Positions 11,101 to 19,553 of a DNA stretch of 64,000 nt are shown one piece after another. Location of the stretch: assembly GCF_001704295.1 (NCBI RefSeq), contig NZ_CP012334.1, positions 3,112,084-3,176,083 of the forward strand. The letters are read 5' to 3'. The stretch is from Bordetella sp. H567. Lineage in GTDB: Bacteria > Pseudomonadota > Gammaproteobacteria > Burkholderiales > Burkholderiaceae_B. Under the pieces are notes generated by a model. The model made no database searches, was not told the DNA's origin, and saw only the letters and a program-made list of their open reading frames with translations. The position numbers and the translations under genes were made by a program. The stretch's first letter is position 1; every line of letters begins with the position of its first letter.

Positions 11101-11738
11101 AGATAGGCATCGACCACCGTGGTATCGCCACGCGATACGAATTTGATCAGGGGGCTGACCTCGTGCGATGCCGACACCTGCGTATATCCGATTTCACGTG
11201 CCAGCGCGGCGGCGCGCTGTTCGTGCCGGGGCTCGCGCCATGCATGCATGAACACGATGGCGACGGCACGGATACCTTCATCGTAGCGGGCCTGCAGATC
11301 CCGTCGCAGCGCCGCCTCGTCCAGCGGCGTGACGACTTCGCCGTCCGCGCCGATGCGTTCGCCGGCCTCGATGACGCCGTCATACAGCATTTCCGGCAGC
11401 ACGACGTTGCGGTCGAACAGGCGCGGGCGGTTCTGGTACGCGATGCGCAGGCCGTCGCGAAAGCCGCGCGTGGTCACCAGCAGCGTACGTTCGCCCTTGC
11501 GTTCCAGCAGCGCGTTGGTCGCCACCGTGGTTCCCATCTTGACGCAGTCCACCTGGTCGGCCGGTACGGGCTGGCCGGGCGCCAGGCCCAGCAGCCTGCG
11601 GATACCGGCGACGGCCGCGTCGCGGTATTGCTCCGGGTTCTCGGAAAGCATCTTGATGGTGGTGGTGGTGCCGTCCGGCTGCCGTCCCACGATATCCGTG
11701 AACGTGCCGCCACGGTCTACCCAGAATTGCCACTTCAT
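8115..11738 (-). CDS. 5-oxoprolinase / hydantoinase (HyuA-HyuB fusion)
   Basis: ATP-dependent enzyme opening 5-oxo-L-proline to glutamate (OplAH type), or a related hydantoin-type ring. The 1207-residue protein starts [14 protein letters not shown], the nucleotide-binding lead of HyuA, and keeps [16 protein letters not shown] and a [13 protein letters not shown] segment; the HyuB half begins near residue 690 ([17 protein letters not shown]) and ends with a glycine-rich tail. The full-length fusion favours 5-oxoprolinase over the two-subunit hydantoinases. I chose ATG 11738 because GGGGA lies 5 bases upstream; ATG 11750 is an alternative adding four residues. It follows the MarR-like gene and precedes an amino-acid importer, so uptake and hydrolysis of pyroglutamate is a coherent role. 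Confidence 0.88.
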   Translation of the reverse strand: MKWQFWVDRGGTFTDIVGRQPDGTTTTIKMLSENPEQYRDAAVAGIRRLLGLAPGQPVPADQVDCVKMGTTVATNALLERKGERTLLVTTRGFRDGLRIAYQNRPRLFDRNVVLPEMLYDGVIEAGERIGADGEVVTPLDEAALRRDLQARYDEGIRAVAIVFMHAWREPRHEQRAAALAREIGYTQVSASHEVSPLIKFVSRGDTTVVDAYLSPILMRYVEQVASELPGIRLMFMQSSGGLTDAHRFRGKDAILSGPAGGIVGMVRTSELAGFKQVIGFDMGGTSTDVSHYAGEFEREFETRVAGVRMRAPMMSIHTVAAGGGSILHFDGARLRVGPDSAGANPGPACYRRGGPLAVTDCNVLLGKIQPDFFPRVFGPKADQPLDRAAAEQGFTAMAARVKAEAGRDMTPEQLAEGFLEIAVGNMAEAIKRISVQRGHDVTEYALTVFGGAGGQHACLVADALGMTTVFAHPLAGVLSAYGMGLADQTEMRQKTIEKVLDDALVSVLSQELDALAGDAVAELRRQHVAPEAIAVQRRLHLKYRGTDTALDVPFTSAAQARADFEAAYRQRYSFLMPGRELVVETISVEATGGGEPVAEAAIPARRAGPLAPRRKVRMYSGGAWHDTPLYVRDDMTPGDLVDGPAIISEKNQTTVVEPGWRAELTQRDHLVLRRVQARPQRRAVGTQADPVMLEVFNNLFMSIAEQMGYRLQNTAYSVNIKERLDFSCAIFDDQGNLIANAPHMPVHLGSMGESIRTVMHANAGRMKPGDAYVVNDPYHGGTHLPDVTIITPVFDRAGREILFYVGSRGHHADIGGTTPGSMPPDSRTVEDEGVLFTNFQLVRDGEFREREARDILGSGKWPARNPDQNIADMRAQIAANEKGVQELLRMCEHFGLDVVRAYMGHVQDNAEEAVRRVISVLKDGSYEYPLDNGAVIRVAVRVNQAARSAVVDFTGTSPQLDNNFNAPGAIAVAAVLYVFRTLVDDEIPLNAGGLKPLEIIVPQGSMLRPNPPASVVAGNVETSMCIVNALYGALGVLAASQGTMNNLTFGNARYQYYETISGGTGAGPLRIDAPTDTSQGFDGQSVVQAHMTNSRLTDPEVLELRFPVRLESYEIRHGSGGKGRYRGGDGGIRKLRFLEPMTAAILSNNRRYAPFGLQGGEPGQVGRNYVQRADGRIQPLGPQDSTDLNAGDIFVVETPGGGGFGKI

Positions 11739-11807
11739 AGCGATCCCCATGCTGTATCGCCGGTCTGGCGCGCGCCGCCGGCGGCTAGAACGTTGAAAAA
11801 CAAAAAC

Positions 11808-12329
11808 CTAGAGCGACGTGGCCGCGCGGGCGGCCTGGTCATACACGCCCGACAGGCCCCGCAGCAGATTGGCGAGATCCTGCGAAAACTCCAGCCCGCT
11901 GCTGGCCGCGGGCAGCCCGTCGATCAGGCAGCGCTCGCGTACCTGGACATAGCGGGCAATGACATCGCCTCCCTTCGGGGTGACCGAATAGACCACTTCC
12001 TTGCCGCTGCGCTGGCCCTGGACCACGCCCAGGCGCTCCAGCTTTTTCAGGGAGTAGTTGACGATGTGGGTGTCCTCGATATTCAGCGTGAAGCAGATGT
12101 CCGCCAGCTTTTTCCCACGCTGCCGGTGGTACACGTGATGCAGGACGATCACGTCGATGGACGTCAGGTCCGGCAGGCCCGCCGCCGCCATGCAGCGAAC
12201 GATCCAGCGGTTGAAGGCGTGGCCGGCGATCATCAGGCCGAACTCGACCGAGGAAAGATCCGGCGCGCGGTCCGAGACAAGATGCGAGGACGCCGCGATG
12301 GGCGGCCTGGAGTCGTGAGAGACGCTCAT
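11808..12329 (-). CDS. MarR-like winged-helix transcriptional regulator
   Basis: Regulator of 173 residues. The middle has the MarR pattern LTSIDVIVLHHVYHR, ADICFTLNIEDTHIVNYSLKKLERLG (recognition helix followed by the start of the wing) and VYSVTPKGGDVI. Start ATG 12329 removes an unrelated N-terminal stretch of a longer open frame. It is the first gene of a minus-strand set followed after about 70 bases by 5-oxoprolinase and then an amino-acid ABC importer, so it most likely controls those genes and itself. A 31-bp palindrome centred at 12479, about 150 bases upstream, is a candidate binding site. Confidence 0.85.
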   Translation of the reverse strand: MSVSHDSRPPIAASSHLVSDRAPDLSSVEFGLMIAGHAFNRWIVRCMAAAGLPDLTSIDVIVLHHVYHRQRGKKLADICFTLNIEDTHIVNYSLKKLERLGVVQGQRSGKEVVYSVTPKGGDVIARYVQVRERCLIDGLPAASSGLEFSQDLANLLRGLSGVYDQAARAATSL

Positions 12330-12463
12330 GAAGGTCCTGGACGTGGACGAGGGAACATCGCGCCGCGGCAGGCCCGTCCACGCAACGCCCGCCTGGGACC
12401 AGGGAGGGCCAGGGAGGCGCCGTGCGCGCGCGTGCACCGCGATGCGATCACGGCGCGATACTA

Positions 12464-12494
12464 ATATTTTGTTGATAAATTATCAACGAAATAT
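12464..12494. promoter_or_regulatory. 31-bp operator-like palindrome upstream of the MarR-like gene
   Basis: Inverted repeat centred on base 12479: inner arms GTTGATAA / TTATCAAC around a single A, continued by outer arms ATATTT / AAATAT with one mismatched pair between them. It sits in an AT-rich island in otherwise GC-rich DNA, upstream of the MarR-like gene and beyond the 3' end of the ankyrin gene. MarR proteins bind AT-rich palindromes of this kind. The lack of a following T run and the AT-rich stem argue against a terminator. Confidence 0.65.
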
Positions 12495-12533
12495 CAAGCG
12501 AATCGGGTTTTCCCCAAGCCTTCCCCTGACGCC

Positions 12534-13412
12534 TTACTGCGGCTTGGCGCCCGCGTTGGGATCCAGTTGTACGCCTTCCACGCCCTTCAGCGTGGGCTGC
12601 GGCGGACGCGGATCTGCCGTGGGGGCGCTTGCCGGCGGCGCGACAGGCGGCAGGCCGGCCGCTCCTTGCCCAGCGGGCGCTTCAGTAGGCGCGGATGCCG
12701 GAACGGTAGGCGTTGCGCCACCGCCCGCCGTGCCGCGCAATTGGGCCTCGTGCTTCACCGCGGCCTGCGTCAGGGCCGTCGCCAGCTCCTGGTGCTGGGC
12801 CGAGGCGGCCCAGGCGGCCGCGTCCAGGCCCTGCAGGTTGCGCATGGTTGGATCGGCGCCGGCCTTCAGCAGGAAATCCACCATCTCGCGGCTGCCGGAC
12901 AGGCCCGCCATCATCAGCGGCGTGGTGCCGTCCGGCCCGGGCGCATTGACAATGGCCTCGTGCGCCAGCAGCAGCTTGGCGATATCCATCTGCCCTTTCG
13001 ACGCGGCGTAATGCAGCGGCGTCCATCCCAGCCGGTTGACCTTCGCGCCGCGCGCGATCAGGGCGCGTGCCCGCTGGGTCTGCCCCTGGATCGCCAGGTA
13101 CATCAACGGCGTTTCGTCGTGGTCGTTGGCAGCGTTGACGTCCGTACGGCGGTCGGCGGCCAGCACGTCGTACACGTGCCAGGCACCGTCTCGCACGGCT
13201 TGCATGATCGCCGGCTGCCCCTTGATGCGGGTATTCGGATTCCAGCCCTGGGCCAGCAGCGCGCGTATATCGTCCGCCCGGTCGTTCGCAACGATAACCG
13301 GCGCGTTGGCAGGATCCGCGGCCCGCGACACGCCGGGCACGGCCAGGGAGACGAGCGCGGCGGCGCCCAAGGCGACGACATAGCGCGGTTTCTTGAGATA
13401 TTGATCTTTCAT
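12534..13412 (-). CDS. exported ankyrin-repeat protein
   Basis: Protein of 292 residues with a signal peptide ending near residue 31 (SRAADPA), so probably periplasmic. Ankyrin repeats cover about residues 40-210; clear copies are WTPLHYAASKGQMDIAKLLL and TTPLMMAGLSGSREMVDFLL. The last 65 residues are rich in Pro, Ala and Gly and look disordered. Ankyrin repeats mediate protein binding and no catalytic domain is visible. AAGGGG precedes the start. It stands alone between the MarR palindrome and tatD; the partner is unknown. Confidence 0.85.
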   Translation of the reverse strand: MKDQYLKKPRYVVALGAAALVSLAVPGVSRAADPANAPVIVANDRADDIRALLAQGWNPNTRIKGQPAIMQAVRDGAWHVYDVLAADRRTDVNAANDHDETPLMYLAIQGQTQRARALIARGAKVNRLGWTPLHYAASKGQMDIAKLLLAHEAIVNAPGPDGTTPLMMAGLSGSREMVDFLLKAGADPTMRNLQGLDAAAWAASAQHQELATALTQAAVKHEAQLRGTAGGGATPTVPASAPTEAPAGQGAAGLPPVAPPASAPTADPRPPQPTLKGVEGVQLDPNAGAKPQ

Positions 13413-13632
13413 TTCAACCCCTTATGCAGGAAAGTGAAAGGAATTGCTGAAGTATTCCGCGACCGCCCGAGCGACGGCCGGATGAGGAACAGGCAGGCGC
13501 CACCCGGCGGAGAAACACCGGCGCTGGGCGTGGCGCCAAATCCGAGCCCCATTTGTGGGGAAGGGCCGCCGTGGCGGCAAACGAGGCGGGACGACGCAGC
13601 GGCCAGCCGGCAATGTTGAAGTGAATTCTGCC

Positions 13633-14403
13633 TTATCGCTCTATCTTGCTGAATAAGCTGAAGAAATTCTCTGTCGATGCGGCGGCGACGTCCGCCACGG
13701 GCAGCCCCTTCAGGTCAGCGATCTTTTCCGCCACGTGGATCACCTTGGACGGATCGTTTACCTTGCCGCGGTACGGCACCGGCGCGAGGTACGGCGAATC
13801 GGTCTCGATCAACAGCCGCTCCAGCGGCATGCGGGAGGCCACGTCATGAAGCACGGCGGCGTTCTTGAACGTCACGATGCCGGACACGGAAATATGGAAG
13901 TTCAGATCCATGGCGGCCTGCGCCACGTCCCAGGACTCCGTGAAGCAGTGCATGACGCCGCCCACCTCTTCCGCCTTTTCCTCGCGCAGGATCCGCAAGG
14001 TGTCCTCAGCGGAGGAACGGGTGTGGATGATCAGCGGCAACCCTGCATCGCGCGCGGCGCGGATATGCGCGCGGAAACGATCGCGCTGCCAGTCCAGGGG
14101 CTCGCTCAGGCGGTAGTAGTCCAGCCCCGTCTCGCCGATGGCCACCACTTTGGGATCGGCGGAGAGTTCGACCAGTTCCTCGGGCGATGGGTCCTGCGTG
14201 TCTTCGTAATCCGGATGTACCCCCACCGACGCCCAGAGGTTGCGGTGCGGCTTGACCAGCGCCATCAGCCCGGGCCAGTCCGGCATGGCCACGCTCACCA
14301 CAAGGGCGTGGGTGACCTGGTTCGCCGCCATGCGGTCCAGGATGTCCGGCAGGTTTTGCGCCAGCTCGGGAAAATTCAAATGGCAGTGAGAATCGACGTA
14401 CAT
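13633..14403 (-). CDS. TatD family metal-dependent DNase
   Basis: TIM-barrel metallohydrolase of 256 residues. It starts MYVDSHCHLNF with the metal-binding HxH, followed by the GETGLDYYR and IIHTRSSAED segments, GVMHCFTES, and the terminal ETDSPYLAP motif, all family hallmarks. Start ATG 14403 was chosen because the motif-bearing strand begins there; the extra 13 codons upstream are not conserved in character. It follows holB, tmk and mltG on the same strand, the gene order seen in many proteobacteria. Probable role: 3'-5' nuclease in DNA quality control. Confidence 0.93.
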   Translation of the reverse strand: MYVDSHCHLNFPELAQNLPDILDRMAANQVTHALVVSVAMPDWPGLMALVKPHRNLWASVGVHPDYEDTQDPSPEELVELSADPKVVAIGETGLDYYRLSEPLDWQRDRFRAHIRAARDAGLPLIIHTRSSAEDTLRILREEKAEEVGGVMHCFTESWDVAQAAMDLNFHISVSGIVTFKNAAVLHDVASRMPLERLLIETDSPYLAPVPYRGKVNDPSKVIHVAEKIADLKGLPVADVAAASTENFFSLFSKIER

Positions 14404-14550
14404 AGCAGTGGCCCATGGCGCCGCGCACCACGCGCATCGCATGAAACGGGTATGGCGGGATCGGGAATGCGGCGGAGCCGGCTTTGCCGGTCCGCCAGCG
14501 TCGCGCCTTTTGAGGGGGAAGCGCGTAGCGCTTCGGGAGTGGGTTTCATC

Positions 14551-15615
14551 CTAGGCCTGGCAGGATAGCACCACGCGCTGCAGCGCGGCATGGGCAAACA
14601 ACTTGGCGTTCAACGGGTGGCCGGCCAAGGCGCGCTGGCGCGTCAGCCAGCGCGCGCCCTCCGCCATTTTCGCCGCGTCGGCGCGCGCGGCCGTGCGGGC
14701 CACCGCGGGCCCCAGCGCGGGGAAATAACGGGCCGGCGCGCCGGCGCCGGCCAGCATCAGGTCCACGTAGAAACGCTGCAGCGCATCGATCCACTGCACG
14801 GCGGGCAGCTTGTCCAGCAGATCGGCCAAGGCCCCGACGTCGGGCGACTGGCCCTGCGACAGCGGTCCGGCCAGCTGTTCCAGCCATGCGGGGCACGCGC
14901 TTTCCTCCGTCTGCGCCAGCCGCAACGCGCCCAGGGGCGCGCCGCCCGCGGCCGCCAGCCAGGACGCGGCATCGCCGACATCCTGCGCCGCCAGCCATTG
15001 CAGCGCCTCCTGCCGCCCCGGCGTGGCCAGGGGCAGGCGCCGGCAGCGTGACAGCAAGGTGGGCAGCAGGCGGTCCGGCGCGTCGGCCACCAGCAGGAAA
15101 ATCGTATGCGCGGGCGGCTCCTCCAGGACCTTCAGCAAGGCGTTCGCCGAGATCACGTTCAAGGCCTGGGCCGGATACAGCAGCGCCACCCGCCAGCCGC
15201 CGCGATGCGTCGCGGTGTTGAACCAGGACTCCAGCGCGCGGATCTGATCGACCCGGATATCCTTGGACGGCGCCCGCTTGGCGCCCGCCCCGGTCGAGGC
15301 GCCGGCCGCCGCGTCGGCGTCTTCCGATTCCGCCGCGGCTTCGGCCCCCTCTTCCAGTGCGACGGCCTCCGGCCGGATGCGCCGCAGATCGGGATGGTTG
15401 CCGCTGGCCACCCAGACACAGGCGGCGCACTCCCCGCAGGCCAGCCCCTGCCGGGGAGACTCGCACAACAGGCTGGCGGCCGCCGCCGAGGCGAACTGCA
15501 GCTTGCCGATGCCGGCCAAGCCGTGGATCAGCCAGGCATGGGCGAAACGATCGCGCTGCGCCAGCCAGGCGCGTGCGGTTTCCGTCTGCCAAGGCAGGAA
15601 TTGCGCCAGGCTCAT
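14551..15615 (-). CDS. holB: DNA polymerase III subunit delta'
   Basis: Clamp-loader subunit of 354 residues. It has a degenerate P-loop ([12 protein letters not shown]), the zinc-module cysteines at 51, 60, 63 and 66 (CGECAAC), the [10 protein letters not shown] helix and the SRC motif (LLSRCRRL). Between the zinc module and sensor region lies a roughly 30-residue acidic Ala/Glu/Asp-rich insertion (about residues 86-115) that looks disordered and is not in the E. coli protein as I recall it. The start overlaps the tmk stop as ATGA. Confidence 0.94.
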   Translation of the reverse strand: MSLAQFLPWQTETARAWLAQRDRFAHAWLIHGLAGIGKLQFASAAAASLLCESPRQGLACGECAACVWVASGNHPDLRRIRPEAVALEEGAEAAAESEDADAAAGASTGAGAKRAPSKDIRVDQIRALESWFNTATHRGGWRVALLYPAQALNVISANALLKVLEEPPAHTIFLLVADAPDRLLPTLLSRCRRLPLATPGRQEALQWLAAQDVGDAASWLAAAGGAPLGALRLAQTEESACPAWLEQLAGPLSQGQSPDVGALADLLDKLPAVQWIDALQRFYVDLMLAGAGAPARYFPALGPAVARTAARADAAKMAEGARWLTRQRALAGHPLNAKLFAHAALQRVVLSCQA

Positions 15616-16238
15616 CGCGATGCGTCCACCAAGGCGCGGATTTCGGCTTCCAGCTGCGCGCGTATCGCCGGGATATCGCGGCCCCCATCGACCACCCGGA
15701 TGCGCGAGGGATATTGCCCTGCCCTTGCCAGGTACACGTCGCGCGTACGCTGGAAGAAGGCGGCGCCTTCGCTTTCGAAGCGGTCGGGGGTGCGAGCATC
15801 GGCCAGCCGCGCGCGCGCGACTTCCAGCGGCACGTCGAACAGCCAGGTGCGATCCGGCTGCAGCCCGGGATGCACCCAGTCCTCCAGCACGGCCACGCGT
15901 TCGATGCCCAGTTGGCGGCCGCCGCCCTGGTAGGCATAGGTGGCGTCGGTGAAACGGTCGCAGACCACCCAGTCGCCGCGCGCCAGGGCGGGTTCGATGA
16001 CCTGGCGTACGTGTTCGCAGCGCGCCGCGAACATGACCAGGGTTTCCGTATCCAGGCCCATGGGTTCGTGCAGGACCAGCTCGCGCAGGCGCTCGCCCAG
16101 GGCGGTGCCGCCCGGCTCCCGCGTGGTGACCACGCGCGCGCCATGGCCGCGCAGCGTTTCGGCGATCCAATCCGTGTGCGTGCTTTTGCCCGCGCCGTCC
16201 ACACCTTCCAGCGTGATGAATGTGCCCCGTATCGTCAT
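15612..16238 (-). CDS. tmk: thymidylate kinase
   Basis: Phosphorylates dTMP to dTDP. The 208-residue protein has the P-loop [10 protein letters not shown] at residues 11-20, the TTREPGGT segment, the DR motif VCDRFTDAT and YQGGGRQLG. Start 16238 overlaps the mltG stop as ATGA, and its own stop overlaps holB the same way, so mltG-tmk-holB are translationally coupled. Confidence 0.96.
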   Translation of the reverse strand: MTIRGTFITLEGVDGAGKSTHTDWIAETLRGHGARVVTTREPGGTALGERLRELVLHEPMGLDTETLVMFAARCEHVRQVIEPALARGDWVVCDRFTDATYAYQGGGRQLGIERVAVLEDWVHPGLQPDRTWLFDVPLEVARARLADARTPDRFESEGAAFFQRTRDVYLARAGQYPSRIRVVDGGRDIPAIRAQLEAEIRALVDASR

Positions 16239-17257
16239 GGCGCGCGGTCCTTGCCCAGTATGTAGCGCGATACGTTGCGATTGTGATCCGACAGCGTCGC
16301 GGAAAACTCGCTGGTGCCGTTGCCCCGCGAGACGAAATACAGGTAATTGTGATGCGCCGGCCGCACGGCGGCCAGCAGCGCCGCCCGTCCCGGGCTGGCG
16401 ATGGGCGTGGGCGGCAGGCCTGCCCGGGTATAGGTGTTCCACGGCGTGTCGGCCTGCAGGTCGCGGCGGCGGATGCGACCCTGGAAGGTATCGCCCATGC
16501 CGTAGATCACGGTGGGGTCGGTCTGCAGCGGCATGCCGTCGCGCAACCGGTTGATGAAGACGCCGGCCACACGCGCGCGATCGGCCGTATCCCCGGTTTC
16601 CTTTTCGATGATGGACGCCAGGATGAGCGCGTCATAGGGCGTGGCCACGGGCAAGTCGGGGTCGCGCTCCGCCCAGATGCGCGCCAGGATGCGCTGTCCT
16701 TCCTGGTAGCCGCGGCGCAGCAGGTCGAAATCCGTGCTGCCGGGCGTGAAGACGTAGGTGTCCGGAAAAATCAATCCCTCCATGCTGGGGGCACTCGAGC
16801 CCAGCCGGCGCAGCAGTTCCGCATCGTCGACATCGCCCAGCGTCTGCTTGATATCGGGGTTCTCGCGCAGCGCCTGGCGGATCTGCTTGTAGGTCCAGCC
16901 TTCGACGAAGGTGATCTGGCGCTGGCTCATGTCGCCGCGCGCGAGGCGCTCCAGCAGCCGCCATGGGGTGTCGCCCTGGATGGCCTGGTAGCCGCCGGCC
17001 TTGATAAGCTTGTCTCGCTCGCTGAGCCGTGCCATCCAGACGAAACCGTCTTCCCAAAGAGGCACGCCCGCGGCGTTCAGGGTACGGGCCACGGCGCGCG
17101 GACTGCTGCCCGGATCGACGACGAAGTCGACACGTTCGGCCGGCAGGCGCAGCGTATGGTGCATCCAGTACCAGGCGCCGCCGCAAGCGGCGGCCGCGGC
17201 AAGCACAAGGACGAGCAGGAATGCGAGAAAGAAGGTTAAGGCGGAGCGCTTCTTCAT
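16235..17257 (-). CDS. mltG: endolytic murein transglycosylase MltG
   Basis: Inner-membrane lytic transglycosylase that cuts nascent glycan strands and may terminate their growth. The 340-residue protein has one N-terminal membrane helix (about residues 8-30), then a LysM-like segment and the YceG catalytic domain with SIIEKETGD; the Glu at residue 218 matches the catalytic Glu position of the E. coli enzyme as I recall it. The [11 protein letters not shown] and DPTVIYG motifs are present. It is first in the mltG-tmk-holB-tatD set and divergent from ygfZ, the usual neighbour. Confidence 0.95.
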   Translation of the reverse strand: MKKRSALTFFLAFLLVLVLAAAAACGGAWYWMHHTLRLPAERVDFVVDPGSSPRAVARTLNAAGVPLWEDGFVWMARLSERDKLIKAGGYQAIQGDTPWRLLERLARGDMSQRQITFVEGWTYKQIRQALRENPDIKQTLGDVDDAELLRRLGSSAPSMEGLIFPDTYVFTPGSTDFDLLRRGYQEGQRILARIWAERDPDLPVATPYDALILASIIEKETGDTADRARVAGVFINRLRDGMPLQTDPTVIYGMGDTFQGRIRRRDLQADTPWNTYTRAGLPPTPIASPGRAALLAAVRPAHHNYLYFVSRGNGTSEFSATLSDHNRNVSRYILGKDRAP

Positions 17258-17405
17258 GAGACCCAGCAGTTTAAAGGATTAGCGCCGGCGGCATTGGGCG
17301 CCCAATTACCCCGGTGCAAACAGGGCATGAACCGAGGCCGACCGGCGCCGGCGGTATCATCGGGACTTCCGGATCACGTATGACCGTCACGGCCTGCCTC
17401 TATTC

Positions 17406-18404
17406 ATGACCGATCTGTCCGTTCCTACTTCGAGCTCTTCCGACCCGCGCGCGTACCGCGCCGATCTGCCGGCGCTGCGCCTGGTATCCGCCAGCGGCGC
17501 GGACGCCATCGATTTCCTGCATGGGCAATTGACCCAGGACGTCCAGGGCCTGGCCGGCGACAACGCCGCCCTGGCGGGTTACTGCACCGCCAAGGGACGG
17601 CTGCTGGCCACGCTGGTCATGTGGCGCCCGGACGCCGGCGCGGCCGATGCGGGGAGCGATGCCCCGCGTCTGCGCGCCCTGGTGCGCGCGGATGTCGTGG
17701 AACCCCTACTCAAGCGCCTGCGCATGTTCGTCCTGCGGGCCAAGGTCACGCTGTCCGTCGCGGCGGCGCAGGTGGCCGGCGTCTGGACCGACGGCGATCC
17801 GGCCGCGCTGGACGCGGCCGCCGGCGGCACCCTGCCGCGCCAGGCATGGCACCGCGCCGAATTGTCCAGCGGCACGTGGGTCGCCGCCCCGTCGGGGCGC
17901 GGGCATCGCTGGTGGTGGATCGCCACGGACGAACAGCGCCAGGCCGCTGCCGGCCTGGCCAACGTGCTGGGCCCGGGCAATGCCGAGACCTGGCAGGCTG
18001 CCGACCTGGCCGCTGGCCTGCCTTGGGTGGGCGTGGCGACGCAGGATCTCTTCATCCCCCAGACCGTCAACCTGGACCTGATCGGCGGCGTCAGCTTCAC
18101 CAAAGGCTGCTACCCCGGCCAGGAAGTCGTCGCGCGCAGCCATTACCGCGGCACGGTCAAGCGCAGGATGGCCTACGGAATCGTGCCGGGACAGCCCGCG
18201 GCCGCCATCGCGGCCGGCTCGGATATCTACGATGCGGACAAGCCGAACGAACCCTGTGGACGCGTGGTGGACGCCGCGGGGGACGTGGACGCGGCCATCC
18301 TGTTCGAGACGACCCTGGACACCCTGTCGGCCGGCCATCTGCGCCTGGGCGGCGCCGATGGTCCCGCCATACGCACCCAGCCCTTGCCATACGCCTTGCA
18401 ATAG
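17406..18404 (+). CDS. ygfZ: folate-binding Fe-S/tRNA-modification factor YgfZ
   Basis: GcvT-like protein of 332 residues needed for some Fe-S enzymes and tRNA methylthiolation; acts in the cytoplasm. It holds the family signature KGCYPGQEVVAR with the conserved Cys at residue 235, and the N-terminal DFLHGQLTQDV and YCTAKGR segments of the folate-binding fold. ATG 17406 lies 148 bases from the divergent mltG. It converges with proC, leaving only 15 bases between stops. Confidence 0.93.
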   Translation: MTDLSVPTSSSSDPRAYRADLPALRLVSASGADAIDFLHGQLTQDVQGLAGDNAALAGYCTAKGRLLATLVMWRPDAGAADAGSDAPRLRALVRADVVEPLLKRLRMFVLRAKVTLSVAAAQVAGVWTDGDPAALDAAAGGTLPRQAWHRAELSSGTWVAAPSGRGHRWWWIATDEQRQAAAGLANVLGPGNAETWQAADLAAGLPWVGVATQDLFIPQTVNLDLIGGVSFTKGCYPGQEVVARSHYRGTVKRRMAYGIVPGQPAAAIAAGSDIYDADKPNEPCGRVVDAAGDVDAAILFETTLDTLSAGHLRLGGADGPAIRTQPLPYALQ

Positions 18405-18419
18405 CGGGACCGCGACGGA

Positions 18420-19253
18420 TCAAGCCTTGCCGAATTCGTCCGCCAGCTCGCGCGAACGCTGCGCGGCGGCCTGCATTGCGCGGGCGACCAGCCCCATGAA
18501 ATCGGCGTCCTCGAAGACCTTCAGCGCCGCGGCGGTAGTGCCGCCCTTGGAGGTCACCCGTTCGCGCAGCACCGCGGGCGGGTCGTCGGATTCCCGTGCC
18601 AATCGCGTGGCGCCGGAGAGCGTCGCCAGCGCCAACTCGCGCGCCTGTTGGGCATCCAGGCCCACCTTCAGTCCGCCCTCGATCAGGGCTTCGATGAACC
18701 GGAATACATAGGCCGGGCCGCTGCCGGACAGGGCGGTGACCGCATCGATGGCGGCATCGTCGCGCACCCACACCACCTTGCCCACCGAGGCCAGCATGGC
18801 TTCGGCCAACTGGCGCTCCGCGGCGCTGACGCCCGGCAGCGCCAGCATCCCGGTCACGCCCTCGCCCACCAGGGCGGGGGTATTGGGCATGCACCGCACC
18901 AGCTTGGGCCACGGCGCGCCGTCGCCCAGCCAGCCGGCCAGCACATCGCCGCGGATGCCGGCGGCCACGCTCACCACGAGGGTGCCTTCGCGCAGCCAGC
19001 CGCGCGAGGCCGCCACCGCCTCTCGCATGAACTGCGGCTTGACGGCGTAGAACCACACATTGCATAGGGCGAGCCGGTCGTCCGGCGCCGTGGCCGCCGT
19101 GGCGCCGCGTGCCGTCCAGGCCGCATGCGAGGCCGCATTGATGTCGATGACGTGGAAGTTTTCCGGCGGGCAGATCTTGCCGGCCATGCCGGCGCCCAGG
19201 GCGGATGCCATATTTCCGCCGCCGATAAAGGCGATATGCAGGTTCTTGTCCAT
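18420..19253 (-). CDS. proC: pyrroline-5-carboxylate reductase
   Basis: Last step of proline synthesis: NAD(P)H reduction of pyrroline-5-carboxylate. The 277-residue protein begins with a Rossmann motif (AFIGGGNMASALGAG) and has the MPNTPALVGEG, ALSGSGPAYVFRF and TSKGGTTAAALK motifs of the family. It is transcribed away from the ugp operon; the 300 bases between hold the ugp promoter region. Confidence 0.96.
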   Translation of the reverse strand: MDKNLHIAFIGGGNMASALGAGMAGKICPPENFHVIDINAASHAAWTARGATAATAPDDRLALCNVWFYAVKPQFMREAVAASRGWLREGTLVVSVAAGIRGDVLAGWLGDGAPWPKLVRCMPNTPALVGEGVTGMLALPGVSAAERQLAEAMLASVGKVVWVRDDAAIDAVTALSGSGPAYVFRFIEALIEGGLKVGLDAQQARELALATLSGATRLARESDDPPAVLRERVTSKGGTTAAALKVFEDADFMGLVARAMQAAAQRSRELADEFGKA

Positions 19254-19553
19254 GGAGCGGGATTGTAATCACGCCTGCGCCGCCACGGTCATTGCCGCGG
19301 CCCGGGATCGTCGCGGGCCCAAGGGCGCGCGGGTGAGGAACCGGGCTGGCGAGGGAACAGGCGGGACACCATAGGCCGTCCAACCCGGCGGAAATTCCGT
19401 TGAACAAGGCCGGGCAGCGTAGGACAAGCCCTATTTGACAGTGCCGGGGCGCGGTGTAACAGTCACGAATTCGTCACAAACAATTCATATGGTGTCGGGC
19501 TGCCTGTCCCCTACCCGGGGCAACGGCCATCGCTACCCACGGAGGAAACATCC
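19254..19553. other. intergenic region between proC and ugpB
   Basis: Three hundred bases with no gene. The left half shows nothing I recognise beyond the proC leader. The right half carries a TTGACA hexamer at 19435-19440 and Pho-box-like repeats at 19460-19481, then a purine-rich ribosome-binding site (GGAGG, 19541-19545) just before ugpB. Confidence 0.6.
19460..19492 (+). promoter_or_regulatory. Pho-box-like 11-bp direct repeats upstream of ugpB
   Basis: Two adjacent 11-base units, CAGTCACGAAT (19460-19470) and TCGTCACAAAC (19471-19481), match the PhoB repeat CTGTCATAAAT at 8 and 7 of 11 positions; a weaker third unit follows. The shared GTCAC cores are spaced exactly 11 bases. In E. coli the ugp operon is PhoB-activated, so phosphate-starvation control here is a fair inference. 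Confidence 0.6.

Noticed and set aside
9024-12464. Very long open frame (1146 codons) on the plus strand opposite 5-oxoprolinase
   Set aside because: Its translation is His/Arg/Gln-rich with no domain; the opposite strand encodes a fully conserved enzyme. High GC with biased third positions creates such frames.
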